Origin: Magnetococcales bacterium
GTDB taxonomy: Bacteria > Pseudomonadota > Magnetococcia > Magnetococcales > Magnetaquicoccaceae
Assembly (NCBI GenBank): GCA_015229095.1
Contig: JADGCE010000083.1
Location: forward strand, 1-11,812
Reading direction: 5' to 3'
Length of the DNA: 11,812 nt
Position numbers and translations under genes: made by a program. Positions 1 through 7,625 of this stretch are shown here, piece by piece. The stretch's first letter is position 1. Every line of letters begins with the position of its first letter. Below the pieces are notes generated by a model. The model ran no database searches and had not been told where the DNA came from. It worked only from the letters and a program-made list of their open reading frames with translations.

Positions 1-1463
1 GTGACAGGCGCCTCTGTGGCGGTCACGGTATCAGCCGGAGCTTCGGCTGCAGGCTCTGCTGCGGGAGCTGTTGGAGCAGCCGCTGCTGTTGTAGGCTCTG
101 CTGCGGGAGCTACAGGTTCTGCTGCGGGAGCCGCTGGAGCTACAGGCTCTGTTGCGGGAGCCGCTGGAGCAGTCGCTGCTGTTGTAGGTTCTGCTGCGGG
201 AGTTGCTACAGATGCAGTGGCTGTATCAGCCGCAGTTGTTGCGGGAGACGTTGACGCAGAAACTTCCGGGGAAGTGACAGAGTCTACGGAGACCGAATCC
301 GCAGAGGTCTCTGGGGCAGTCGCTGCGGCCGCAGGTTCCGTTGAGGCCGCTGTCCCAGTCACGGGCGTGGCCGAAGAGAGCGCATCACTCGAAGGAGCGG
401 TTGTTGTATTCGCCGAAGTTTCCTGCGGAGCAGCGTCCGCCACCGAAGCCTCTGCGAAAATCGCCTGATCGGCAGGAGCGGCAGCAGAGGCTGTTACAGA
501 CTCTTCCTGCGCAACGGGTGCTTCCGTGGTTGCAGGTGCCTCGGAGCCCAGGGAAACCTCCCCTGCGGCTTCCGGTGGAGCGGTTTCCGCCACCGGGGTG
601 TCCAGAGCAGCCACCACAGTTGCCGGCTGGGCTGTCTCGGTTGCGGTCGCTGGAGCCGTCTCCTCAACCGGCGCACCATCCACCGCAGTCGTTGTGGCTG
701 TTTCGACCGTTACGGAATCGACTGACGGTGCAATATCGACCGGTGCCGCACGGGTGGAGATTGTCTCGCTGGTCGTGTCGGTGCCGCTGGCTGTGGATGG
801 ACTCTCTCCGGCAGATTGCGAGGAGTCGGTTGTTTGACCGCTGCCGGCGGGTTCGGCGGGTTGCGGCTCCCCGGCACCGCTGTTGGTGGGTTGGTGGCCT
901 TCGACGGTCTCAATGGGCCTGTTGCGATCTACCCCACCGGCGGATTGCGCACGCTCCGCGCCCTCCTCTCCTGGAGTGACCCCCCCTCTGTCAGTGGTTG
1001 TGGAAGCCCTGGCGGTGCTACCCGAATGTTCGTCAAAGGTGGCATCAAACGCGACCACTCCCCCCGTGTTGCCCGCATCCGATTCTTCCCCCTGACTTCC
1101 CAGACTGCTGTCCAGTTGGAGTTCAACACCCTCAGTTGTCGTGCCACCCTCAAGGGCGAGATCACTGACCCGCCCACGGGCCAATGCACCGTCGACAGAG
1201 TCACTTCCCCGGATCCCCGCAAAGCTTTCGGCATCCCGGATGCTGGCGGTCTCGCTTTCAGAGGCTCTGGCAATTCCGGCTGCGACAGAATCGGTCATGG
1301 CACCGCCGCCACCGCCGCTGACCTCGTCGCCATCCTCACCCCGGAGTTGGACGCCCCCCGCAACACCACCGGTACTCTCCTCGGTGCTCTGGTTTCCTCC
1401 CAGAACCGTCAAATCGTCCAGTTCCTGCTGGGCCTTTTTGATGGAAGCATTCTCCTCAGCCAT
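1..1463 (-). CDS. N-terminal part of a large Ala/Pro/Thr-rich protein, probable T1SS substrate (runs off the left edge)
   Basis: The frame opens at an ATG (1463-1461), with an in-frame TGA nine bases upstream, and has no stop in the 487 codons left to the window edge. It starts MAEENASIKKAQQELDDL, so there is no signal peptide, as expected for a type I substrate whose signal would lie at the unseen C-terminus. Residues ~20-200 are Gly/Ser/Glu/Asp-rich; residues ~200-487 become an Ala/Pro/Thr/Glu-rich, probably disordered stretch with repeated APA(A/T)EP hexapeptides. No retention module, Ca-binding RTX nonapeptide or Ig-like repeat is visible in this part. It lies directly downstream of two T1SS ATPases and an HlyD adaptor on the same strand, the usual place for a cargo gene. 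The Shine-Dalgarno is weak (GGGA, 9 nt from ATG). That the frame is coding is well supported by its length, composition and place; that it is an adhesin is inference. Confidence 0.82.
   Translation of the reverse strand, partial: MAEENASIKKAQQELDDLTVLGGNQSTEESTGGVAGGVQLRGEDGDEVSGGGGGAMTDSVAAGIARASESETASIRDAESFAGIRGSDSVDGALARGRVSDLALEGGTTTEGVELQLDSSLGSQGEESDAGNTGGVVAFDATFDEHSGSTARASTTTDRGGVTPGEEGAERAQSAGGVDRNRPIETVEGHQPTNSGAGEPQPAEPAGSGQTTDSSQSAGESPSTASGTDTTSETISTRAAPVDIAPSVDSVTVETATTTAVDGAPVEETAPATATETAQPATVVAALDTPVAETAPPEAAGEVSLGSEAPATTEAPVAQEESVTASAAAPADQAIFAEASVADAAPQETSANTTTAPSSDALSSATPVTGTAASTEPAAAATAPETSADSVSVDSVTSPEVSASTSPATTAADTATASVATPAAEPTTAATAPAAPATEPVAPAAPAAEPVAPAAEPTTAAAAPTAPAAEPAAEAPADTVTATEAPV
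51..203 (-). repeat. Imperfect in-frame repeats encoding APA(A/T)EP
   Basis: On the plus strand the unit AGGYTCTGYTGCGGGAG recurs at about 51, 93, 114, 144 and 186. The spacings (42, 21, 30, 42) are all multiples of three. On the minus strand each unit encodes Ala-Pro-Ala-Ala/Thr-Glu-Pro inside the large partial gene. Irregular spacing and third-base drift point to old internal duplications in a disordered spacer rather than a recent perfect tandem array. Confidence 0.75.
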
Positions 1464-1515
1464 TTTCAATCATCCCGTGTCGTTGAAGGTGTTGAATCTC
1501 TTCGCTATACGCCAA

Positions 1516-1538
1516 GCGGCTGCCATCGGGCACGCCGC
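1516..1538 (-). other. Stem-loop between the small gene and the large gene
   Basis: In the roughly 100-bp gap between the two genes, GCGGC+TGCC pairs with GGCA+GCCGC around a four-base loop (1525-1528) with one bulged base (1533). The total is nine base pairs. No T-run follows in the direction of transcription, so it is not a classic intrinsic terminator. It could be an attenuating or mRNA-processing hairpin that sets the level of the large substrate relative to the transporter genes. Confidence 0.35.
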
Positions 1539-1565
1539 CTTACAGTGTCTGACGGTGATTTGCGC

Positions 1566-1828
1566 CTAATCTTCCAACCATTCCTCAGGATCGACGACGG
1601 GTGTCCCCTCTTCCACCTCCGGCACGGAACCTCCTGTGCCGATCTCCTGAAAGGGATTTTCCGGTTCTGGCATGACCAGGACGGTCAAACCATCCAGATC
1701 CAGTAAAGCGCTCTCCTGCTCTTGGGTATGATCTTTCATGGTTTGAATTTCCTGGAGACCGTGTGCAGCCTGCTGAACCGACTTGAGCCCCAGTATAAAC
1801 GAAATGTTCCCGAATGCAATTTTGCCAT
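1566..1828 (-). CDS. Small protein of unknown function in the secretion operon, apparently frameshifted near its start
   Basis: An ATG at 1828-1826 sits seven bases after a strong GGAGG, but its frame ends after 30 codons. The minus-one frame, entered at the AAAA tract (1823-1820), is open to a TAG at 1566-1568. Joined there, the product would be about 87 aa, beginning MAKIAFGNISFILGLK, with a helical, Gln-rich middle and an acidic, Pro-rich C-terminus ending EEWLED. I do not recognise the family. The simplest reading is one lost A in the homopolymer (mutation or sequencing error) or -1 slippage on AAAA. Unshifted alternatives are a TTG start at 1901 (111 aa, no good Shine-Dalgarno) or an ATG at 1739 (57 aa), which overlaps the 30-codon frame's TGA as ATGA. 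The place between the HlyD gene and the presumed cargo suggests a secretion-related helper; this is inference. Confidence 0.6.
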
Positions 1829-1835
1829 AGGCTAT

Positions 1836-1840
1836 CCTCC
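1836..1840 (-). promoter_or_regulatory. Strong Shine-Dalgarno for the ATG at 1828
   Basis: GGAGG lies seven bases upstream of the ATG at 1828-1826. It is one of the best ribosome sites in the window, yet it feeds a frame that closes after 30 codons. This is the main reason to suspect a frame shift in the small gene. Confidence 0.6.
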
Positions 1841-1970
1841 ATTGGTTATAGAGGGGGGCCTGTTCCAGGCATCCTTGCGGGAATACAGAAAAAACAGCCA
1901 ACCAGCCGCTACAATCCGTGACAGAGGGTGACAGTTCGGCAGTACCTCGCCATTTCTGTCATCTTGAATA

Positions 1971-1999
1971 AATATTCTATCATTTCGAGTGTTTAACAA
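1971..1999 (-). promoter_or_regulatory. Weak sigma70-like promoter candidate upstream of the small gene
   Basis: On the minus strand TTGTTA (1999-1994) and AATATT (1976-1971) are separated by 17 bp. Each matches four of six consensus positions, in an AT-rich patch just downstream of the HlyD stop. It would give an ~140-nt leader and could let the small gene and the large substrate be transcribed apart from the transporter. Based on hexamer matching only. Confidence 0.25.
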
Positions 2000-2030
2000 G
2001 AAGAAGAACATTCTGTTCCGCTCCACAAGA

Positions 2031-3401
2031 CTATCTTTCCTGAAGAGCCTGGCGCACGGAGGCGTATATGGGTTTCAATAAATATTCCAGAATGGTTTTA
2101 TGACCGGTTTGGATGCTGGCCTGGATCGCCATGCCGGGCAATATGGGTCGCAGAGCGGGGTCAGGGCCCACATGGTTGGCATCCAGCGCGATCAACCCCC
2201 TGTAGTAGGGTTCGCCCCGTTCGTCCGCCACAGTAGTGGGGGAAATCTGCAGCAGTCGACCTCTGACGCCCCCATAACGGGCAAAATCATAGGCGGTAAA
2301 CTTGACAGCAACCGGTTGATCCGGCTTGACATGGCCGACATCCCGGCCGGAAATGTGCGCCTCAACCACCAGTTCCCTGTTCACCGGGACGATTTCCAGA
2401 ATGACTGCGCGGGGCGCGATCACCCCACCCGGTGAATTGATGTTCAGGCTCTGCACGATACCCGCAACCTTGGCGGTGATTTCGGTTCCGGCCACCCGTT
2501 GGAGCAGTCGTTTCAATGCTTCGCGCACTTGGGCCAACTCTGCATGGACGGTACTCATTTCGGTCAGAGCCTGGCGGCTCAACTGGGCATTCATCTCTCT
2601 GAGATTAATGCGACTCTCCTCCAACACCCCCAGCATCTGCTGTTTTTTGGCCCGCACCTGGGTCAATTCCCCCTGGGTTTGGTTCAGTTCGCTCTGGGCA
2701 TCCAGAAAACGCATCCTGGAACTCAATCCCCGTTCCGTCAGCCGTTTTTTCAGCTCAAACCCCTCTTTCAGAAGGGCCAGCTTGCCGGAAAGGGTTTTTT
2801 CCTGCTCTTCCAGCAGGTGGATATCATCCAGTTTTTGCCGGATCAAGCTTTGCAGTGCCGCATTTTTCTCTTCCTGTGCCAATACCTGGGCGCGATAGAC
2901 CTGCTCCTGGTCCCGTATCAGGCCTGCATAGATGGGATCGTGGGGGGGAAAGGTCAAGGGTTGCTGGTTGGCAAAGGCCAGGAGTCGTTGGGCTTGTACG
3001 GATAGGGCAAACTCTTTCAGCTGCATCTCTTGCAGTTCTGTCCGCATGCTGGTGGAATCCAAACGAATCAGGGGCTGTCCGGCCTCCACCCGATCTCCCT
3101 CCCGCACCAGAATGGCCTCCACCACGCCTCCATCCATGTGTTGCACCACCTGTATCTTGCCAGAGGGCAGCACGGTGCCCGTGGCGGTTGCCACCTCATC
3201 CACGTAGGTGACCGCCGCCCAGAGCAGAAACAGCACAATGATCAGGCTGATGGTGATGACCACAACTTGCGCCAAAAATGGATTGCCGGTCTCTTCCAAG
3301 GCCACAGCCTGGGCAAGATAGCGGATTTTGCGCCGACTGGGCCGCTCGCCCAGAGGGGTCGGTGCCGCCGTTTGCTTGAGAGGTTCCCCCGGTGCTCTCA
3401 T
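2031..3401 (-). CDS. HlyD-family periplasmic adaptor (membrane fusion protein) of a T1SS
   Basis: This 456-aa protein should bridge the inner-membrane ABC exporter and the TolC-type channel. A short Pro-rich cytoplasmic N-terminus is followed by one membrane anchor (~residues 44-66). The first biotinyl/lipoyl-like half is at ~82-116 (VVEAILVREGDRVEAGQPL). A long Gln/Glu/Leu/Lys-rich alpha-hairpin spans ~118-305. The second lipoyl half and beta-barrel contain VAGIVQSLNINSPGGVI, and the C-terminus PGMAIQASIQTGHKTILEY is typical of T1SS adaptors. Length is normal. Its ATG overlaps the TGA of the upstream ATPase (ATGA), with AAGGA six bases upstream, so the two are probably translationally coupled. 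It is the third gene of the secretion operon. Confidence 0.96.
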   Translation of the reverse strand: MRAPGEPLKQTAAPTPLGERPSRRKIRYLAQAVALEETGNPFLAQVVVITISLIIVLFLLWAAVTYVDEVATATGTVLPSGKIQVVQHMDGGVVEAILVREGDRVEAGQPLIRLDSTSMRTELQEMQLKEFALSVQAQRLLAFANQQPLTFPPHDPIYAGLIRDQEQVYRAQVLAQEEKNAALQSLIRQKLDDIHLLEEQEKTLSGKLALLKEGFELKKRLTERGLSSRMRFLDAQSELNQTQGELTQVRAKKQQMLGVLEESRINLREMNAQLSRQALTEMSTVHAELAQVREALKRLLQRVAGTEITAKVAGIVQSLNINSPGGVIAPRAVILEIVPVNRELVVEAHISGRDVGHVKPDQPVAVKFTAYDFARYGGVRGRLLQISPTTVADERGEPYYRGLIALDANHVGPDPALRPILPGMAIQASIQTGHKTILEYLLKPIYASVRQALQER

Positions 3402-5539
3402 GAGTCATCCTTCATGAACTCGTTCAACAGCTCTGCGGCTGGTCCCAGCCGTTTGATGCGTCCCGCATCCAGCCACACCATGCGGTCGGCCAAACGCATA
3501 TGGCTGGGTCGATGGGTAGAAATAATCACCGTGGCATGCCCTTTCATTTTGCGGATGGAGTCCATCAATATCTGATCGTTGCCAAAATCCAGGCCATTGC
3601 CCGGTTCGTCCAGCAGGTAGATGGCGGGTCGTTTGACGAAGGCCCGTGCCAGGTTTAACCGTTGGCGAAACGCTGTCGGCAACTGTTCAACCGTGGAATC
3701 GCCAATACGGGTCCGAAAGCCCTGAGGCAGGGCGAGAATATCATCCAGCAGATCCACCTGGGCAGCGGCCCAGGTCAAATCTTCATCCCGAGCGACGGGA
3801 TTGGCCAGGCGCATGTTCTGGGCGATGGTGCCGAAAAAGAGCTGACAGACCTGGGGCACATAGCCGATGGAACGGCGCAGTTCCATGGGGTTCATTTGTC
3901 GCACATCCTGCCCATCGATCAAAATTTTTCCGGCCTGGGGCTGGTAGAGTCCCATCAACAGTTTCAGCAGGGTGGAGCGGCCTGCCCCGTTGCGACCCAC
4001 CACGGCAATCACCTCACCCGGACGGATCTCCAGCGATACCCCCAGCAGGGAGGGATCGGCCTGGGGGGTATAACGCATGGAGACCCGGTCAAACATGACC
4101 GCACCCCGCAGGTTGCGATTGGCCACCTGAATCACTTTGGTACTGCGTTCATCTGCCAGCATCATCAGTTTGTTCAGTTGCAGGATATTCTTGCGAACCT
4201 GTTCAAAACGGGGCAGTGCGTCAAAGCCGCTGCGCAGTGGTCCCAGGACACGCCAAACCAGCATCATGCAGGCCACCAATCCCCCGGTGGACAAGGTTTT
4301 GTCCAACACCAGAATGACACCCACCGCCATGGTGGCCACCCCGGAGGCCATCATGAAAAGGTGGGAAAGGGTGTGGGACAAGGAGGAAAACTGGGCGGCA
4401 CGAAAGCCATGGATCATGGCGCGGGAGGTCAATACCTCGTACCGTTCCTGCCAGATTTGCACGGAACCGGTATACTTGACCGCCCGCATGTGCCCCAGTG
4501 TTTCAATGACAAATTCTTGACGACGGGTGGCTGCCCTGGAACTTTCCTGATTGGCCTCGGCAACCAGGGGTTCAATGAGGATGCCGGTGATAAAAAACAA
4601 AAGGATCATCACCAGAGGCACGGCTGCGACGCCGCCACCCAAAAAATAGATCACAGCCAGTGTAATGACAATGTAGGGCAGCTCCAACAGGGTCAGGGCG
4701 GCAGAGCTGGCGATAAAGTCGCGGATGACCTCAAAATCTTTGATCCGGGAAATTTGTGAGCCGACGGCGGCCCGTTCGGTGAACGAGGGGGGTAAAAACA
4801 GGATGCGCCGAAAGACCTCATTACCGATAATATTGCCAATGCGCGCGCTGTTGAATGCGATGATGTATGTCTTTATTGCCCGCAGGGCGGTGTCGGCGAA
4901 GAGCACGATGGCTGTTCCGGCCACAAAAAACAGCAGGGTTTCCTGGGATCGGGTCGAGGCGATTTTATCGTAGACAACCATCATGAAGAAGGGTGAGGCA
5001 AAGGCCAGAATATTCATGGCCAACGTCAAACCCATGACCTGATACAGCACACTCCGGAAGCGGCTGGCCAGTTGCCAGAACCAATGCTGAGAGCGTTCGG
5101 TCTGCAGTTCCAGATCTTCGATCTCCTCAAACAGAATGGCGGTGCCTGGCCATGCACCCAGGGGTATCTCCACCTGCTCGGAGAGTCCCCCGTCAAAGAC
5201 GATCGCCTTATCCTTTTCCAGGCGCAAGACCACCATGCTGGCCGCCGCATGGGGTACAAACAGACAGGGGAGCAGACGGGCATCCAGTTTGTTGAAGAGG
5301 GTTTTGCGGATGCGACTGGTATAGTTCAGGTTGGCCATGACGTTGCGCAGGCCCGTCAGATCCAGATCATCCGCAAAGTGGGGCAGGGCCTCGGTAACGT
5401 TGATCTCTTTGCCGCTCCAGGCCAACGCCTCCAGCAGTGGCAGCAGACAGGCAGCAAAATCACTTTCCGCTTTGAACCCGCTGAAAATGGTGGTCGATGC
5501 CTGGAGGGCGCGCATTTCTGGAGGGGTATCGTAGTTCAT
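3398..5539 (-). CDS. T1SS permease/ATPase with an N-terminal peptidase-like domain and degenerate ATPase motifs
   Basis: This 713-aa protein has an N-terminal ~145-residue region placed and sized like the non-catalytic C39-like domain of LapB/HlyB-type exporters, which docks substrate. I see no convincing catalytic Cys/His arrangement in it. A six-helix transmembrane domain (~160-430) and a nucleotide-binding domain (~478-705) follow. Walker A reads GRNGAGRST (515-523) with Arg521 for the usual Lys. The Q-loop is at 563. The signature position reads QLPTAFRQR (619-627) instead of LSGGQ. Walker B YLLDEP (641-646) keeps the catalytic Glu, and the H-loop His676 is present. Its ATG overlaps the stop of the first ATPase and its stop overlaps the HlyD start. 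The motif losses suggest it works as the weaker half of a heterodimer with the first ATPase, as in the paired ATPases of Vibrio RTX secretion; this is inference. Confidence 0.95.
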   Translation of the reverse strand: MNYDTPPEMRALQASTTIFSGFKAESDFAACLLPLLEALAWSGKEINVTEALPHFADDLDLTGLRNVMANLNYTSRIRKTLFNKLDARLLPCLFVPHAAASMVVLRLEKDKAIVFDGGLSEQVEIPLGAWPGTAILFEEIEDLELQTERSQHWFWQLASRFRSVLYQVMGLTLAMNILAFASPFFMMVVYDKIASTRSQETLLFFVAGTAIVLFADTALRAIKTYIIAFNSARIGNIIGNEVFRRILFLPPSFTERAAVGSQISRIKDFEVIRDFIASSAALTLLELPYIVITLAVIYFLGGGVAAVPLVMILLFFITGILIEPLVAEANQESSRAATRRQEFVIETLGHMRAVKYTGSVQIWQERYEVLTSRAMIHGFRAAQFSSLSHTLSHLFMMASGVATMAVGVILVLDKTLSTGGLVACMMLVWRVLGPLRSGFDALPRFEQVRKNILQLNKLMMLADERSTKVIQVANRNLRGAVMFDRVSMRYTPQADPSLLGVSLEIRPGEVIAVVGRNGAGRSTLLKLLMGLYQPQAGKILIDGQDVRQMNPMELRRSIGYVPQVCQLFFGTIAQNMRLANPVARDEDLTWAAAQVDLLDDILALPQGFRTRIGDSTVEQLPTAFRQRLNLARAFVKRPAIYLLDEPGNGLDFGNDQILMDSIRKMKGHATVIISTHRPSHMRLADRMVWLDAGRIKRLGPAAELLNEFMKDDS

Positions 5540-7515
5540 TGCGCACCTTCGGCGTTCAACAAGGTGCGGATGGCCTCCGCTTCATTGTCAGAGATCACGC
5601 TTTCCCCGGTACGCAGATTGACGGCTTTTTTGGCCAGTGCAATCTGTCCCAGGGGCTCTCCCGGGCGCTGCGCGCCGGGGGGAGGCTTGGCCGTGGTTGT
5701 CGTTTGCGCCGGTGGTGCAGCACTCTGGGCACGCGTTGCTGAAGCGGTTGCGGATGTTGCTGAAGCGGTTGCGGATGTTGCTGAATCGGTTGCGGGTTTT
5801 GCCGCAGTCGCTGCGGGAGTCGGAGCAGGGCCGGGTTTGGGCGGAGTTTCCGTCAGCTTGCCATTTTTCAGAATCAATGTGCGGTTTGCCAACTCCAGGA
5901 GTGAAGGTCGATGGCTCACCAGGATGATGGTACACTGCCCTTGCAGCTGTTGCAGCACCTTTTTGAGCAGGGCGTCCCCCTGGGCATCCATGGCCACATT
6001 GGCCTCGTCAAAGAGCAATACGGGTGGGTTGGGCACCAGGGCGCGGGCGATGGAGATGCGCTGTTTGACGCCGCCGGAGAGAAAATCCTGGGACTCTTTG
6101 CCCACGACGGTGTCAAATCCCATGGGCATACGCGCCACCACATAATCCAGTCCCAGCAGTTCAGCCGCCTTCAGGGCGGCCTCCCGGCGCTGGTCACGAA
6201 ACATGGTCAAATTTTCCAGAATGGTGCCTTGAAACAGCACCCCCACCTGGGGCAGATAGGCGATGGTCTCTCCCAGTCGGCTGTTGTCGCAACGGGAAAG
6301 GTCACAACCATCCAGGGTCACTCTTCCCGATATCGGTGTAAGAGCGCCCATGATGATGTACAGTAATGTGCTTTTTCCGCTTGCGCTATCTCCTTTTATT
6401 CCAACTGTTTCTCCTGGATAAATCTTTACAGAAACATCATCCAGGATAAGCGGATGTTGGGGGCCGAAGCGGAAGGAAACATTTTCCAAGGCGATCGTAC
6501 CCAGCACCGGTTCAGGCAGGGTAATGGGGTTTTCCTGTGATCGTGGGGTAAGGGCCACCAGACTGGCGAAACGTTCCCGTGCCAGCTGCATGTCCGAAAA
6601 GCGCAGGAGAAAACTGGCCGCACTTTGCACCGGTTGCAGGGCCCGTCCCGCCAACAGGGTTACCCCGGAGAGACCACCGATGGTCAATGTGCCGTCAATC
6701 ACATGGGAGGCCCCCAGGCCCACCACGGCAAACATGGTCAACATGGAAAAAAAGGCGCCCAACACCATGGGGGACATGCTCCACAGGGCAACCGCCAGGG
6801 TGGTGTCTGCGGTGGTCTCCTGCAACCGTTCATAACGGCGGGACATCAACTCTTCCATGCCCATGGATTTGATCGTGTGAATGCCGCTCAGGGACTCGAT
6901 CAAAAAATTTTGTCGGCGATCGCTGGCCAGATGGCGCTCATCCAGGGCTTTTCTGAAGCGTTTTTTGGAGAGCAGCACGGCGGTCAGAAAACAGATCACG
7001 GCGAACAGGGGCACCAGGGCCACAAAACCGGCCAGATAGGCGATGGCCCCGATAAACAGGAGCGCAAAGGGCAGGTCCAGCATCACCTGGAAGGCACTTC
7101 CCGAATAAAACTCCCGCAGGGTGTTCACCGCATTCAGCCGATCCAGATGGGTTCCCATGCCATCCCGCTCAAATTCGGTAATGCTGGTGGATGTCAGGCG
7201 GTTGAAGGCCCCTCCTCCCACCTGCAGCTCAAAATGGATGCCCATCCAGCCGCTCAGGTAGGTGCGGGCCACCCGCAATACGCCCTCCAACAGCAGTGCG
7301 ACCACAACCCCCACCACCAACCACGCCAGAGAGCTGAGGGATTCGTTGGGAAGGATGCGGTCATAAACCTGGATCAAGGTGATGGGCAGGGCCATGGAAA
7401 GGGTATTGACAAATACGGAGGCCAGCAAAATGCTGGGCCCGATCCCGGACATGCCGGGCAGGCTTTGCATTCCCCGCAGCCAGCCGGATTTTTGTGAAAA
7501 CGCCTCGATAGCCAA
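5536..7515 (-). CDS. T1SS permease/ATPase with canonical ATPase motifs and a low-complexity C-terminal tail
   Basis: This 659-aa protein lacks an N-terminal peptidase-like domain. Transmembrane helices span ~25-305. The nucleotide-binding domain (~340-550) has Walker A GDSASGKST (375-383), Q-loop Q423, signature LSGGV (479-483), Walker B LLFDE (500-504) and H-loop His535. All catalytic residues are present; the D-loop region reads ANVAMD rather than the common SALD. After residue ~556 it has a tail of ~100 aa: a Pro/Ala/Thr/Ser linker with ATASATS-type repeats, then ~40 ordinary-looking residues. It starts at TTG, chosen because AGAGGA lies eight bases upstream and the frame fits the family. 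It is the first gene of the operon, and its TGA overlaps the ATG of the second ATPase. It probably pairs with that protein to energise export. Confidence 0.95.
   Translation of the reverse strand: MAIEAFSQKSGWLRGMQSLPGMSGIGPSILLASVFVNTLSMALPITLIQVYDRILPNESLSSLAWLVVGVVVALLLEGVLRVARTYLSGWMGIHFELQVGGGAFNRLTSTSITEFERDGMGTHLDRLNAVNTLREFYSGSAFQVMLDLPFALLFIGAIAYLAGFVALVPLFAVICFLTAVLLSKKRFRKALDERHLASDRRQNFLIESLSGIHTIKSMGMEELMSRRYERLQETTADTTLAVALWSMSPMVLGAFFSMLTMFAVVGLGASHVIDGTLTIGGLSGVTLLAGRALQPVQSAASFLLRFSDMQLARERFASLVALTPRSQENPITLPEPVLGTIALENVSFRFGPQHPLILDDVSVKIYPGETVGIKGDSASGKSTLLYIIMGALTPISGRVTLDGCDLSRCDNSRLGETIAYLPQVGVLFQGTILENLTMFRDQRREAALKAAELLGLDYVVARMPMGFDTVVGKESQDFLSGGVKQRISIARALVPNPPVLLFDEANVAMDAQGDALLKKVLQQLQGQCTIILVSHRPSLLELANRTLILKNGKLTETPPKPGPAPTPAATAAKPATDSATSATASATSATASATRAQSAAPPAQTTTTAKPPPGAQRPGEPLGQIALAKKAVNLRTGESVISDNEAEAIRTLLNAEGAQ
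5735..5797 (-). repeat. Three tandem 21-bp repeats in the C-terminal linker of the first ATPase
   Basis: The plus-strand unit GTTGCTGAAGCGGTTGCGGAT occurs twice identically (5735-5755, 5756-5776), followed by a diverged third copy (5777-5797). Each unit encodes seven residues (a permuted ATASATS) on the minus strand. Copy-number change would lengthen or shorten the linker without breaking frame. Two identical neighbouring copies imply recent duplication. Confidence 0.85.
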
Positions 7516-7523
7516 CCTGTTTT

Positions 7524-7529
7524 TCCTCT
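7524..7529 (-). promoter_or_regulatory. Shine-Dalgarno that supports a TTG start for the first ATPase
   Basis: AGAGGA ends eight bases before the TTG at 7515-7513. No ATG is well placed, so this site decides the non-ATG start of the first gene of the operon. Confidence 0.65.
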
Positions 7530-7595
7530 GTCACGTGTCCTGTGCGACCCCTTCGTTCCCGTCTGTATCGCCCTCATCTGTGCATGGGGTTACAA

Positions 7596-7625
7596 AGCTT
7601 ATTGGCGCGTGCAAGGTACAGTCAA
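7596..7625 (-). promoter_or_regulatory. Possible promoter for the T1SS operon
   Basis: TTGACT (7625-7620) and TAAGCT (7601-7596) on the minus strand are 18 bp apart, about 75 nt upstream of the TTG start. The -35 is good (five of six), the -10 poor (three of six). One GCGCGTGCA repeat lies inside the spacer and the other just upstream, so a regulator bound there could block or recruit polymerase. Confidence 0.25.

Noticed and set aside
1..468. Plus-strand open frame rich in Ala/Gly/Val with repeats
   Set aside because: It is the antisense of the minus-strand partial gene. The minus frame has an ATG, 487 open codons and operon context; the plus frame mirrors its low-complexity repeats.
816..1706. 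Long plus-strand open frame of 296 codons
   Set aside because: It shares codon phase with the opposite-strand gene and runs across the end of the small minus-strand gene. Its product has no recognisable domain, so it is a stop-poor shadow in GC-rich DNA.
3662..4759. Plus-strand open frame of 365 codons opposite the second ATPase
   Set aside because: It is His/Gln/Gly-rich with no family resemblance and lies wholly antisense to a clear ABC ATPase.
3398..5539. Second ATPase as a bacteriocin-processing (C39 peptidase) exporter
   Set aside because: The N-terminal region has the right size but no convincing catalytic Cys/His motif, and no double-glycine leader peptide gene is seen nearby.
5735..5797. 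CRISPR-like array
   Set aside because: The three 21-bp units are directly adjacent without spacers and keep the reading frame of an ABC transporter gene.
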